DNA of 64,000 nt from Arthrobacter yangruifuii (GTDB taxonomy: Bacteria; Actinomycetota; Actinomycetes; Actinomycetales; Micrococcaceae). The position numbers were made by a program, and so were the translations under genes. The stretch covers positions 372,001 through 436,000 of the forward strand of contig NZ_VTFX01000004.1 of assembly GCF_009192775.1 (NCBI RefSeq), written 5' to 3'. Below the pieces are notes generated by a model. The model had not been told where the DNA came from, made no database searches, and saw only the letters and a program-made list of their open reading frames with translations. The stretch's first letter is position 1; each line of letters opens with the position of its first letter. Shown here one piece after another: positions 36,030 through 45,309 of the stretch.

Positions 36030-37804
36030 GCACGCCCCATCCGGCGGAATCAGGCGGCCGCATCACCCGGGTGAGCGGACCGCTCGTGGAAATCAGCGGG
36101 CTGCCGGGGTTGTCCATGCTCGAGGTGGTCAACATCGGGCCCGACGGCATTGCCGCGCAGGCCGTGTCCATCAACGGAGACGAAGCCACCCTGCAGGCCT
36201 ACGAATACACGGGCGGGCTGAAGGCCGGCGACCGCGCCGAGCGGACCGGACACCAGCTGGCCGGGCTGCTGGGGCCTGGGCTGCTGGGCACCGTCTTCGA
36301 CGGGCTGCTGCGTCCGCTCTCCTCCGCTCCCCTGTGGCTGACGCAGGAGCGGCAGAGTTCGGCCGAAGACCCGGCGGTGCTGGAGACCCGGTGGGAGTTC
36401 GAACCGTCCGTCGCGGTCGGAGACACCGTGCACGCCGGGCAGGTCCTCGGCACCGTGCCGGGGGCGGGAACCGTGGAGTTCCGGGTGATGGCCCCGCCGT
36501 CGGTCTCCGGCGAGGTGAGCTGGCTCGCCGAGGGCAAGGTGCGGCCGCTGGATCCCGTAGCCCGGATCGGCGGCGTCGACGTTCCGCTGGCGCAGCGCTG
36601 GCCGGTGCATCGTCCAAGGCCCTTCCGCGAGCGCATCACCGAACTGGCTCCCCTGCAGACCGGACAGCGCGTGCTGGACCTTCTCTTCCCCGTTCCCCGC
36701 GGTGCGGCGGCAGCGGTTCCCGGCGGCTTCGGCACCGGGAAGACCCTCACCCTGCAGCAGATTGCCAAGTGGTCCAACGCGGACGTGATTGTCTACGTGG
36801 GCTGCGGCGAGCGCGGCAATGAGATGGCGGACGTGCTGGACGGACTCTCCGGGCTGGATGATCCCCGCACCGGCGGCAAGCTGATTGACCGCACCGTCAT
36901 CATCGCCAACACCTCCAACATGCCCATGATGGCGCGGGAAGCATCCATCGCCACCGGAGTCACCGTGGCGGAGTTCTTCCGCGACATGGGCTACGACGCC
37001 GTGGTGATTGCCGATTCCACCTCCCGCTGGGCCGAGGCACTGCGGGAGTTCGCCAACCGCAACGGGGACCTCCCCGCCGAGGAAGGCTATCCGGCCTCCC
37101 TCGCCAGCGAGCTCGCCGCGTTCTACGAGCGGGCCGCCCGGGTACGCACCTTGGGCGGGGCGACGGCGTCGGTCACTGTGATCGGGGCTGTCTCCCCTCC
37201 GGGCGGGGACATGAGCGAGCCGGTCACCACCGGCACCCAGCGCTTTGTCCGCTCCCTGTGGCTGCTCGACCGGGACCTGGCCTACTCGCGGCACTACCCT
37301 GCGGTCAGTTGGCGCGGTTCCTTCTCCCGCGACGCCGAGTCCCTGGGGCGCTGGTACGCCGCCCACGGTGATCCGCAGTGGGCGCAGCGCCGGGCACAGG
37401 CCTCCCTGCTCCTGGCCGAAGCGGACCGGCTGACCGCCCTGGCGGAGATCATCGGTGCCTCTTCCCTTCCCGGCCACGAGCAGATGGTCCTGCTGGGCGG
37501 GCGGCTGCTGCGGGACGGGGTGCTGCTGCAGAACGCCCTCAGCCCCAATGACGGCTACAGTTCCGCCGGCAAGGGCGCCGCCCTGCTGCAGGCGGTGCTG
37601 GACGTGGTGGACACCTGCCAGACCCTGGTGGCGCGCGGTGTGCCGCCGGCCGACGTCGACCAGTATGACTTCACTCCCGTGCTTCGGCTGCGGGAGGACA
37701 CCGGGCCCACCGATGCCGACGGTGTGCAGGAACGGGGCCGGGCCTTTGTACGGCAGCTGACCGAGTCCCTGGACCGGCCGCAGACAGGAGATGCGAATGG
37801 CTAG
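36014..37804 (+). CDS. atpA: V/A-type ATPase catalytic subunit A
   Basis: 596 residues, normal for catalytic subunit A. The order is beta-barrel (ITRVSGPLVEISGLPG), the non-homologous insert, then the nucleotide-binding domain with Walker A GGFGTGKTLT (~236-245), GERGNEMADVLDG, the catalytic-loop region and VVIADSTSRWAEALREF (Walker B/arginine region). It closes with YDFTPVLRLREDTGPT. All landmarks for ATP turnover are intact. It overlaps subunit B by 8 bp. Confidence 0.97.
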   Translation: MAQRVGTPHPAESGGRITRVSGPLVEISGLPGLSMLEVVNIGPDGIAAQAVSINGDEATLQAYEYTGGLKAGDRAERTGHQLAGLLGPGLLGTVFDGLLRPLSSAPLWLTQERQSSAEDPAVLETRWEFEPSVAVGDTVHAGQVLGTVPGAGTVEFRVMAPPSVSGEVSWLAEGKVRPLDPVARIGGVDVPLAQRWPVHRPRPFRERITELAPLQTGQRVLDLLFPVPRGAAAAVPGGFGTGKTLTLQQIAKWSNADVIVYVGCGERGNEMADVLDGLSGLDDPRTGGKLIDRTVIIANTSNMPMMAREASIATGVTVAEFFRDMGYDAVVIADSTSRWAEALREFANRNGDLPAEEGYPASLASELAAFYERAARVRTLGGATASVTVIGAVSPPGGDMSEPVTTGTQRFVRSLWLLDRDLAYSRHYPAVSWRGSFSRDAESLGRWYAAHGDPQWAQRRAQASLLLAEADRLTALAEIIGASSLPGHEQMVLLGGRLLRDGVLLQNALSPNDGYSSAGKGAALLQAVLDVVDTCQTLVARGVPPADVDQYDFTPVLRLREDTGPTDADGVQERGRAFVRQLTESLDRPQTGDANG

Positions 37805-39200
37805 CAGCAACCGGGCGCGGGTAGGCCACAGCGATGTGCGGGAACTGCGTGGACCGTTGCTGGTCCTCGGAGACACGGAGGGGGTAGGCTGGGACGAGTT
37901 CGCCACGGTTGACGTCTCCGGGGCAGCGCCGCGGCACGGGCTGGTGCTGGAGGTCGACGGGGACGAAACCACCCTGCAGGTCCTCGAAGGCACCGAAGGC
38001 ATGTCCCTGGGCGGCGTGGAGGTCCGGTTCTCCGGCCGGCCGCTGGCCGTTCCGGTGGGCACCGGCTGGCTGGGACGGGTCTGCAACGGGCGGGGCGAGC
38101 CGCTCGACGGCGGCCCTCCGGTCACGGCGGAGCGCAGCTCCCCGGTCAGCGGCTGGCCGTTGAACCCGGTCTACCGGGAACCGCCGCAGGACCCGGTGAT
38201 CACCGGCATCTCCGTGGTGGACGCCCTGACCACCCTGGTCCGCGGACAGAAGCTGCCGATCTTCTCCATCCCCGGACTGCCGCACCTGACCCTCGCCACC
38301 CAGATAGCGGCCCAGGCCACCACATCCTCCGGCAGGGCCTTCCGGGTGGTGTTCGCCGCCATGGGCATGACCCACGCCGATATCAGCTACATCCGGGACC
38401 GGCTGGAGGAACGCTCCGCCGCCGGGGAACTGGTGCTGCTGTTGAACGCCGCCGATGATCCGGTGATCGAACGCATCCTCACTCCGCGGATAGCGCTCAC
38501 CATTGCCGAGTCCCTGGCCTTTGACGACGGCTCGGACGTGCTGGTGGTGATGTCGGATATGACCAGCTACGCCGAAGCAGTGCGCGAGGTCTCCGCCGCG
38601 CGCCGTGAGATTCCGGCACGGCGCGGCTACCCCGGGTACCTCTACAGCGACCTCGCGGAACTGTACGAGCGCTGCGGGCGCGTCCGGGGGCAGGAAGGTT
38701 CGGTGACCATTGTGCCGGTGCTGACCATGCCGGCCGGAGACATCACCCATCCGGTGCCGGACCTCACCGGGTACATCACCGAAGGGCAGGTGGTGCTCGA
38801 CGGCGACATCGACGCCCGCAACATCTACCCGCCGGTGGACGTGCTCTCCTCCCTGTCCCGTCTCATGCGCAGCGGCGCCGGGAAGGGGCGCACCAGGGAG
38901 GACCACCTCGACGTCGCGGCCCAGGTGCTCTCCGCCATGGCCCGCGCCCGGTCCGCCTCGGAGCTGGCAGAGTTGGTGGGTGCCGCGGCGCTGAGTGAAA
39001 CCGATAAGGCCTATATCGAATTCCGGACGGTGGTGGAACGGGAACTGCTCAACCAGGGACGGGATGAGCTGCGCACCCTCGAGCAGACACTGGATCTGGC
39101 CTGGCAGGCGTTGTCCCTGCTGCCCCGGCGGGAACTGACCATGCTCTCCGGGGAGTTCCTGGACCGGTACCTGCCCGACGTGGGGGCCGCAACGCCATGA
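37797..39200 (+). CDS. atpB: V/A-type ATPase subunit B (non-catalytic)
   Basis: 467 residues. The nucleotide-binding fold has the degenerate P-loop of subunit B (FSIPGLPHLTLATQIA) instead of Walker A, then FAAMGMTHADISYIRDRLEE and VVMSDMTSYAEAVREVSAARRE. The ATG at 37797 was chosen over one at 37791 because AGGAG then sits 7 bases upstream. It forms the A3B3 head with subunit A, overlapping it by 8 bp, and is 13 bp from subunit D. Confidence 0.97.
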   Translation: MASSNRARVGHSDVRELRGPLLVLGDTEGVGWDEFATVDVSGAAPRHGLVLEVDGDETTLQVLEGTEGMSLGGVEVRFSGRPLAVPVGTGWLGRVCNGRGEPLDGGPPVTAERSSPVSGWPLNPVYREPPQDPVITGISVVDALTTLVRGQKLPIFSIPGLPHLTLATQIAAQATTSSGRAFRVVFAAMGMTHADISYIRDRLEERSAAGELVLLLNAADDPVIERILTPRIALTIAESLAFDDGSDVLVVMSDMTSYAEAVREVSAARREIPARRGYPGYLYSDLAELYERCGRVRGQEGSVTIVPVLTMPAGDITHPVPDLTGYITEGQVVLDGDIDARNIYPPVDVLSSLSRLMRSGAGKGRTREDHLDVAAQVLSAMARARSASELAELVGAAALSETDKAYIEFRTVVERELLNQGRDELRTLEQTLDLAWQALSLLPRRELTMLSGEFLDRYLPDVGAATP

Positions 39201-39213
39201 GCAGAGCCCGGCG

Positions 39214-39813
39214 ATGAGCGGGTTCCGGTCCGGCGGCAGCCGGGCCGAACGGTCCGAGGTGCAGCGGCGGCTCGCCACTGCCCGGCGCGGGGCCGAGCTG
39301 CTGGACCGCAAGCAGCGCATCCTGCAGGCTGCCATCGACGGACTGCAGGAGCGTGCTGAGGAGGGCACCCGTGCCTGGGAAACCGCGGCCCGGGCCGCAG
39401 CCCGGTGGCTGCAGCGAACTACCGGGCTGGACGGTGCGGACAGGCTGCTGGAGGCCGCCCCGGCGGACGCCGCCTCCGCCGTCGTGCAGTGGGGCGGCTC
39501 CATGGGCATTTCCTATCCGGAGTCCGCGTCCTGCACGGTGCCGGCCGCTCCGCCGCCGGGCGGCAGTTCCGCCCTGGCCTACGCCGCCACGGCTCACCGT
39601 ACAGCTTTGGAGGCAGCCGTATCAGCGGCTGCAGCGCAGCGTGCCCTGTTGCTGGTGTCGGAGGAACTTGCCGCCACGCGCACCCGGCAGCGGGCCGTGG
39701 AAAACCGGTGGATTCCGCGGCTGGAGGAGCAGCTGGGTGCCATCGAACGCCGGATCGCCGAGCAGGAGCTGGAGGAAAGCCTGCGGCTGCGCTGGGCTGC
39801 GGGGCTGATGTGA
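39214..39813 (+). CDS. atpD: V/A-type ATPase central-stalk subunit D
   Basis: 199 residues, mostly two long antiparallel helices: LATARRGAELLDRKQRILQA at the N-terminus and RTRQRAVENRWIPRLEEQLG at the C-terminus, the conserved parts of subunit D, which rotates inside A3B3. A Gly/Pro-rich loop lies between. An ATG slightly upstream (39196) is in another frame and terminates at once. It is the last ATPase gene. Confidence 0.92.
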   Translation: MSGFRSGGSRAERSEVQRRLATARRGAELLDRKQRILQAAIDGLQERAEEGTRAWETAARAAARWLQRTTGLDGADRLLEAAPADAASAVVQWGGSMGISYPESASCTVPAAPPPGGSSALAYAATAHRTALEAAVSAAAAQRALLLVSEELAATRTRQRAVENRWIPRLEEQLGAIERRIAEQELEESLRLRWAAGLM

Positions 39814-39941
39814 GGTGCAGGGCTGATCTGTGGTGCCGGGTGAACAGAGCCGCGCGTGGACATGGCCTGCGCCTGCGGCTCTTTCGGGGTTCCTTCGCGT
39901 AGATTTCTGCCCGGCGGCACAGTGCGCCAAGGGAAGGAAAA

Positions 39942-40970
39942 ATGGGGATCTTTTCGCGCAGAGTCGATCAGCCGGTACCGATGCATCCCGTCACGGCGTT
40001 TTGGCAGTGGTGGAGCCTGGAAGGAGCAGACCGCTTCACCGCCGCGGCCGATACCGGGCAATGGGACAGTCCTGCCCGGGAGATGGGGGAACACCTTGCT
40101 GCGGTCCATCCGGATCTGGCCTGGGACACCGCCGCCGGACGCAGTGCCCGTCACCTGCTTGCCGTCAGCTCCGGAGGTGATGCCGCCCTGCGGCGGATTG
40201 CGGAACAGTGGCTGCGGGCGGCTCCGGCGCCGGACGGAATCTGGGAGTATGCGGCCGCCCGGCAACCAGTCGCGGACATAGGCAGCAAGGCACTGACCAT
40301 TGAGGACCGGACCGTCGATTTTCGGGATCTCCGGTTCGACATCACGGAAGATCCCGGCGGTGCGCGCCTCCATGTGGACGTCTGCCACCCGGAATTTCCG
40401 CGGCTGGGTGACCGCGGCGCCCAGCAGGTTGCCTTCCTGGCCCTCGACTGGACCCTAGGCGAGGACGGGGTGGAGCGTTGGGTTGGCGGCGTCCGGACGA
40501 GCGGCAGCGCAGCAACGGCCACAGCCTCCGTGTCCGATCTCAGCGCAGCAGCCGCGGGCCTTGCGGCCCGGGAACGGGAGGGCTCCTGGGTCCTGATGGA
40601 GGCAGCTGGACCGGCCGGGGAAAGGATCATTGCCAAAGCCCGCCGGCCCCTGCGCTGGATCGACTATCCGCTCCTGGACCTGCATACCGAAGTGCACCTG
40701 TCCTATGGCAGCAGGCAGGAAGACGGCCTGCCCGCGCAGGACGCCCTGGACGGACTCCGCCGGATCGAGGACGGTATCTCTGCCGCGCTGGGGCCGCGCG
40801 GAATCCTGGTGGCCCAGGAGACTGCCGGCGGCACCAGGGTGCTGCACTATTACTCCGACTCCGAAGACGCCAACGGCGGCGGGGCCCTCGAGGCGGCGGC
40901 CCGTGCGGCAGGCGGGGAGGCCCGCCACACCCCGGACCCCGGCTGGAAACGGGTGCGCCGGTTCTCCTGA
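39942..40970 (+). CDS. hypothetical protein, possible DUF695-type C-terminus
   Basis: 342 residues, cytosolic. The N-terminus has an aromatic motif (AFWQWWSLEGADRF), typical of uncharacterised bacterial proteins of this kind. The C-terminal ~90 residues (LDGLRRIEDGISAALGPRGI, then ETAGGTRVLHYYSDSED) look like DUF695-type, but I am not sure. AAGGGAAGG precedes the ATG. It stands alone after the ATPase operon, with a 128-bp gap. Confidence 0.6.
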   Translation: MGIFSRRVDQPVPMHPVTAFWQWWSLEGADRFTAAADTGQWDSPAREMGEHLAAVHPDLAWDTAAGRSARHLLAVSSGGDAALRRIAEQWLRAAPAPDGIWEYAAARQPVADIGSKALTIEDRTVDFRDLRFDITEDPGGARLHVDVCHPEFPRLGDRGAQQVAFLALDWTLGEDGVERWVGGVRTSGSAATATASVSDLSAAAAGLAAREREGSWVLMEAAGPAGERIIAKARRPLRWIDYPLLDLHTEVHLSYGSRQEDGLPAQDALDGLRRIEDGISAALGPRGILVAQETAGGTRVLHYYSDSEDANGGGALEAAARAAGGEARHTPDPGWKRVRRFS

Positions 40971-41030
40971 TGGTGCGGAAATCGGTGGCTGCCCAGCCGT
41001 GCCGGGAGCGGCGGCAGCGCACCCGGCGGG

Positions 41031-41699
41031 TCAGGGCCGCCAGGCCACGGCCCGCACCGGTGACCCGTCCAGCCCTTCCAGCTTCAGGGGCAGTGCCGAG
41101 AACCGCGGTTCCGGCCAAACCACCTTCTCCAGGTTGGTCAGGTTCTCGACGATCCCTCCCCCGGCGCCCAGGAACGCATCGTGGAACGGCAGGGCCGTTC
41201 CACCCGGGGTTTGTCCGGGTTGCGCCGGTCCGGGAGTCGGATCCGGGTTGAGGGTATCGACGCCGACCAGCCGCACCCCCGCTGCCACGAGCTGTTCGGC
41301 AATGCCCGCGTCAAGCGTCGGATGCTGCAGGTAGGCGGGGGTGCCGAAATGCCGGGACCATCCCGTGCAGAACAGCACAATGGTTCCGGGCTGCAGCCCT
41401 TCCAGCTGTCCGCCCACCTCCGTCCAGCGGACGACGGCGTTGGCAGCCGCCCCGGGCACGGCCACGATCCGCGCAGGGCCCATCAGGGTCTCCAACACCA
41501 TGGTGTCCACGGATCCGCCGCCCTCAACGGTATGCAGCGGGGCATCCAGATGGGTTCCGGAATGGCTGCCGAGGTGAAGCTCCGCCACGGCAAACCCGTC
41601 CGCAGCAACGGTGGCGGCAGAACGGAGGGTGACGGACGGATCGCCCGGGAAAACCTGCATTCCGCAGCGGACCGGATGGCTGAGGTCAACAACCTGCAT
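41031..41699 (-). CDS. cyclase-family metal-dependent hydrolase
   Basis: 222 residues. The metal-binding signature HxGTHxDxPxH is present as HSGTHLDAPLH (about residues 45-55), with FPGDPSVTL before it. The family includes kynurenine formamidase, isatin hydrolase and other cyclic-amide or lactone hydrolases. It is the last gene of an operon with an NCS1 permease and an NTF2-like protein, 3 bp after the permease, so it probably acts on an imported cyclic compound. Confidence 0.85.
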   Translation of the reverse strand: MQVVDLSHPVRCGMQVFPGDPSVTLRSAATVAADGFAVAELHLGSHSGTHLDAPLHTVEGGGSVDTMVLETLMGPARIVAVPGAAANAVVRWTEVGGQLEGLQPGTIVLFCTGWSRHFGTPAYLQHPTLDAGIAEQLVAAGVRLVGVDTLNPDPTPGPAQPGQTPGGTALPFHDAFLGAGGGIVENLTNLEKVVWPEPRFSALPLKLEGLDGSPVRAVAWRP

Positions 41700-41702
41700 G
41701 GA

Positions 41703-43118
41703 CTAGCCCGCCCCTCCCGCAGCCGGGGCCGGAACGGCCTCGCTCAGGTGAAGGGACTTCGGCCGGCCCGAAACCATGCGGCCGGTTACCGCGCACCAGC
41801 CGAGGTACAGCACAAAGGTGAGCGCAAAGGTGGGGATGGTGGCCCCGAGCGGACTGGGCACCACATAGGTCAGCAGCACGGAGGCACCGGCACCCACCAG
41901 CCAGGCCACCAGCGCCGCGGCGTTGATGCCGCCCCGGAACCAGTACCGTCCCCCGTCCCCGCGCAGGATGTCCGGAGTGTAGGACCGCTTCTGCACCACG
42001 TAGTAGTCCGCGATCATCACCGCGAACACCGGAATGAACAGGGCACCGATGACTGTCAGGAAGGACGTGAAACTGTCCAGCAGGCCCAGCCAGGTGGACC
42101 CGAGGATGGACACGGCACCCAGCACCAGGGCGGTGGGGAGGAAACGGATCCGGCGGGACGGGACCATGTTCACCACGGAGGACACCATGCCGTACACCAC
42201 CATGGTGTTGGTGGCCATCACGGACAGGAAAATCACCACAGCCAGCGGAGCCCCGAAGATCCCCACAATCAGGGCGGGATCAAAGCCCACCGCTTCGCCG
42301 CCGTCGAGCACCACATAGCCGATGGCCGTGGCGCCCAGTGCCATGGCCAGAACGGTGGAGACCACGTAGCCGACGGCCGAGCCCGCCACGCCGGCGGTCT
42401 GCGACTTGGCCAGCCGGTTGAACTCGGCGGAAAGGACGGTCCAGGAAATGGCCGTGGCAATAACGACGTCGAGCACCGAGATTGCGGACATCCCGGCGCC
42501 GGCGTCCCGGGGAATGGCGGCGAAGTCCGCCACCGGGAATTCCCGGAACGCGACCGTGAAGATCCAGGCCATGATGGCCAGGATGACCAGTGCCAGCCAG
42601 GGCTCCACCCGGGCAATTCCCTTGTGCCCGAAGATGGCCAGCGCCACCACCAGCAGCTGGCAGAGTACCGAGAAGAGGACCGGGCTGGAGAAACCGGTGG
42701 CGCGTTCCACCAGGAAGTTCACGGTCACCCCGGCGAGCATTGCCTGCACCCAACTCCAGCCCATGAGGATGACCACGTTGGCGGCCACGGGCAGGAACGA
42801 GCCGCGCAGGCCGAAGGACCCCTTGGTCAGGGACATGGTGGGCAGACCGGTGCGGGTGCCCATGTTGCCCACGAGGACCAGCACGGCACCGCCGATGAGG
42901 GTGCCCAGAAGAATCATGCCCAGGGCCATGGGCCAGCTGACTCCGGGAACAAACAGGGTGCCGGTGAGCAGCGTGGTGACCACCAGGTTGGCGGCCAGCC
43001 AGATCATGCCGATGCGCCCGACGCCCAGGGTGCCGCGGAGCGGGCCGTACCCTTCGGCGTCCTCGTCGAGGCGGCGGGAGAGGCGGGTCCAGGCGGACGG
43101 CCGGGTATTCGCTGTCAT
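41703..43118 (-). CDS. NCS1-family permease (cytosine/purine-type)
   Basis: 471 residues, about 12 helices. Segments such as GPLRGTLGVGRIGMIWLAAN, LLGTLIGGAVLVLVGNMGTR and NVVILMGWSWVQAMLAG match the nucleobase-cation-symport-1 family, which imports cytosine, purines, hydantoins or allantoin. The ligand cannot be deduced from sequence. It lies between an NTF2-like protein and a cyclase-family hydrolase, suggesting import of the compound they degrade. Confidence 0.9.
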   Translation of the reverse strand: MTANTRPSAWTRLSRRLDEDAEGYGPLRGTLGVGRIGMIWLAANLVVTTLLTGTLFVPGVSWPMALGMILLGTLIGGAVLVLVGNMGTRTGLPTMSLTKGSFGLRGSFLPVAANVVILMGWSWVQAMLAGVTVNFLVERATGFSSPVLFSVLCQLLVVALAIFGHKGIARVEPWLALVILAIMAWIFTVAFREFPVADFAAIPRDAGAGMSAISVLDVVIATAISWTVLSAEFNRLAKSQTAGVAGSAVGYVVSTVLAMALGATAIGYVVLDGGEAVGFDPALIVGIFGAPLAVVIFLSVMATNTMVVYGMVSSVVNMVPSRRIRFLPTALVLGAVSILGSTWLGLLDSFTSFLTVIGALFIPVFAVMIADYYVVQKRSYTPDILRGDGGRYWFRGGINAAALVAWLVGAGASVLLTYVVPSPLGATIPTFALTFVLYLGWCAVTGRMVSGRPKSLHLSEAVPAPAAGGAG

Positions 43119-43127
43119 CGTCTTGCC

Positions 43128-43613
43128 TTAGGCGACGACGACGACGGGTGAGTCGGCGGAACCGGCGGCTGCGGCACCGGCCTCACCCACGGCGACCATG
43201 CCGGGCGCAGGCGCTGCGGAAAGGTGCTCGTGGACCGCGAGGATGCGGCCGCCGGAGCGGGTGAAAACGATGGTTTCCCGTTCCCGGGTGGTCTCCTCCG
43301 CACCCGGCGTGCCGGCGGTGGTAAGGACGGTATGGCTGAAAACGGCGCTGGTGCCGCACAGCTGGACCCGCGCGTCGGTGCTTTCGCACGCCGTGACGGA
43401 CCAGCCGACGGCAAGCCAGGACGCCCAGAGCTCTTCATACTCTGCCCGGCTTTCGAGCCGTGCCGGCTCGGTGTGGAAGACGAAGGTGGCCAGCGGATCG
43501 AAGGCGGCGAAGTACTCGGCCGTATCGGTGCGGGCGAACGCACCGACCAGGCGAGCTGCTGCTTCGAGGACTTCGTTTTCGGACAGGGACTGGGCCGGGG
43601 TGGGGGTCTCCAT
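43128..43613 (-). CDS. NTF2-like/SnoaL-fold protein
   Basis: 161 residues. The NTF2-like barrel is evident: AARLVGAFARTDTAEYFAAF, FVFHTEPARLESRAEYEEL, CGTSAVFSHTVLTT and GRILAVHEHLSAAPAP. Similar small proteins of ureide- and cyanurate-degrading operons (AtzH-like) are steroid-isomerase-type enzymes or accessory proteins. It is the first gene of the three-gene operon, with AAAGGCTGG before its ATG. Its exact reaction is unknown. Confidence 0.75.
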   Translation of the reverse strand: METPTPAQSLSENEVLEAAARLVGAFARTDTAEYFAAFDPLATFVFHTEPARLESRAEYEELWASWLAVGWSVTACESTDARVQLCGTSAVFSHTVLTTAGTPGAEETTRERETIVFTRSGGRILAVHEHLSAAPAPGMVAVGEAGAAAAGSADSPVVVVA

Positions 43614-43961
43614 GGGCCAGCCTTTCGGTACGGGCTGCGCACAGCGTAAGCGGATGGGGTGCTTTCCAACAGGGGCTTAGTCAACAACTGATGCGTATTG
43701 GAAAACAGCTTTAGTCTGGAGTGAGCCCGGTCACGTGTCAAACGGGGCCTCGGGAAACCCGCCGCCCGCTCTCCCGCCCTGTGCCCGCCGGAGAGGCCGT
43801 GCCCTCACCGCAGGTCCGGATGGATGAGCGCGCCTGAGCCGGAAATCCCCGCAGGGGGCCGCCGTCCGCTATCTTCGAGGAACGGGCCCGCCGGAGGCTC
43901 CGGAATGTCTCCGGGATGCCAGCGGGCCGGTGCGGATTGCGCCCCGATGGAAAGCGGATAG
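43614..43961. other. divergent intergenic region with an inverted repeat
   Basis: 348 bp between the NTF2-like (minus) and ROK (plus) genes. TTTCCAA at 43663-43669 and TTGGAAA at 43698-43704 form a perfect 7-bp inverted repeat with a 28-bp gap, about 50-90 bp upstream of the NTF2-like start, a candidate operator for the permease operon. The rest is GC-rich and shows no gene or tRNA. Confidence 0.55.
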
Positions 43962-45188
43962 ATGCGACGCGGAACCAATCTCCCGAAGATGGGGGACTTC
44001 AACCAGACCGTCATCCTGGATGCTATCCGGCGCTCCGGGCAGGGTCTGAGCAGGGTCGAGCTGGTGGGCGCCGTCGGGCTGGCCCCGCAGACCGTCTCCA
44101 ATATCGTCCGCCGCCTCCTGGACGCCGGCCTGGTGACGGAGGCCGGAAAGACCAGCGGCGGCGCGGGAAAGCCGAGAACAACCCTCCGGGTACATGCCGC
44201 GGGAAGCTACGCCGTCGGAGTCCAGCTGGATCCGGCCGTGACCACGTCGGTGCTGCTGGACCTGATGGGGAACGTGGTGGCCCGCCGGATAGCGGACACC
44301 CCGCACGGCAACAATCCTGCGCAGGTGCTGACGGCCATCACAAGCCAGGTAGCCTCCCTTCTCACCGAGACCGGGGTTGACCGGGGACGGGTTGCCGGCC
44401 TGGGCGTGGCCACACCGGGTCCCATCGACAGGGAGTCAGGTACGGTGCTGGATCCGCCCAACCTCCCCGGCTGGCACCGGGTGCCGCTTCGAAGCGGGCT
44501 GGCTTCCTCCACGGGACTGCCTGTCCTCATCGAAAAAGATGTCAGTGCCGCTGCCGCCGCCGAAATCTGGGTCAGCGGGCGGCGGAGCACGCCCAGCTTC
44601 CTCTTCGTCTACATCGGAACGGGCATCGGGTGTGCCGTGGCACTCGACGGTGAAGTGCTGCACGGTGTTTCCGGAAATGCCGGTGAGATCGGACATCTGG
44701 TCACGGATGCCTCGGGTCCGGAATGTTCCTGCGGACAGCGCGGGTGTGTGGCCGTGACCTGCACGCCGCGGAGCCTGGTCCGCGCAGCGCACGGGCCCGG
44801 ATCCGCGCCGGCGGTGCCGCCGGGAGCACCCGACTCCGCAATCACTGCGGCGTTCCTCGACATATGCCGGTCCGCAGTCTCCGGGGATGAGGCGGCGGCC
44901 CGGCTGGTGGACCGTGCCGCTGTCCGCACCGCCAATGCCGTGGCTACGCTCGCAGCCGTCTACGACGTCGACCGCGTCATCTTCGGCGGGCCCTTCTGGT
45001 CTCCGCTGTCCGCCCGCTATCTGGCGGCCGTTCCCGCGGCCTTGGCGGACCGGCCCGTGCCCGGCAGCCGGCCGATCGAAGTCAGTGCCACGGTGCTGGG
45101 CGAAGACGTGACGGCTGTCGGTGCGGCCTGTCTGGTCCTGGACCGCGCCCTTGGTCCCCGGCGGGAGCGGCTCCTGCTGGAGGGGTAG
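43962..45188 (+). CDS. ROK-family transcriptional regulator
   Basis: 408 residues. An N-terminal winged helix (about 12-70: NQTVILDAIRRSGQGLSRVE, then PQTVSNIVRRLLDAGLV) is followed by the ROK sugar-kinase-like domain with VYIGTGIGCAVALDGEV, the zinc signature CSCGQRGC and GNAGEIGHL. Several ROK regulators are relieved by a sugar; here the adjacent alpha-mannosidase and ABC importer suggest an alpha-mannoside or its breakdown product. GGAAAG precedes the ATG. Confidence 0.9.
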   Translation: MRRGTNLPKMGDFNQTVILDAIRRSGQGLSRVELVGAVGLAPQTVSNIVRRLLDAGLVTEAGKTSGGAGKPRTTLRVHAAGSYAVGVQLDPAVTTSVLLDLMGNVVARRIADTPHGNNPAQVLTAITSQVASLLTETGVDRGRVAGLGVATPGPIDRESGTVLDPPNLPGWHRVPLRSGLASSTGLPVLIEKDVSAAAAAEIWVSGRRSTPSFLFVYIGTGIGCAVALDGEVLHGVSGNAGEIGHLVTDASGPECSCGQRGCVAVTCTPRSLVRAAHGPGSAPAVPPGAPDSAITAAFLDICRSAVSGDEAAARLVDRAAVRTANAVATLAAVYDVDRVIFGGPFWSPLSARYLAAVPAALADRPVPGSRPIEVSATVLGEDVTAVGAACLVLDRALGPRRERLLLEG

Positions 45189-45222
45189 CATCCATGACGC
45201 TTTGGCTCCTTTGCCGGAACCA

Positions 45223-45251
45223 TTGAGTAAATCCATTCGATGTACTAGCCT
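45223..45251 (+). promoter_or_regulatory. promoter candidate for the mannoside importer
   Basis: TTGAGT, 17 bases, TAGCCT in the 121-bp gap between the ROK gene and the binding protein, about 59 bp before the ATG. Confidence 0.45.
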
Positions 45252-45309
45252 CGTGCCACCGAAGGGGCGCCGGTGCCTGCTCGGGGAAGTCGTGGATCAA
45301 AGGAGAACC

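Noticed and set aside
36050-38125. A 691-codon minus-strand frame opposite ATPase subunits A and B
   Set aside because: Shadow of genes with complete ATPase motifs; no recognisable domain.
41181-43151. A 656-codon His/Gly/Gln-rich plus-strand frame opposite the cyclase and permease
   Set aside because: Composition is a GC-frame artefact of the transmembrane permease gene on the other strand.
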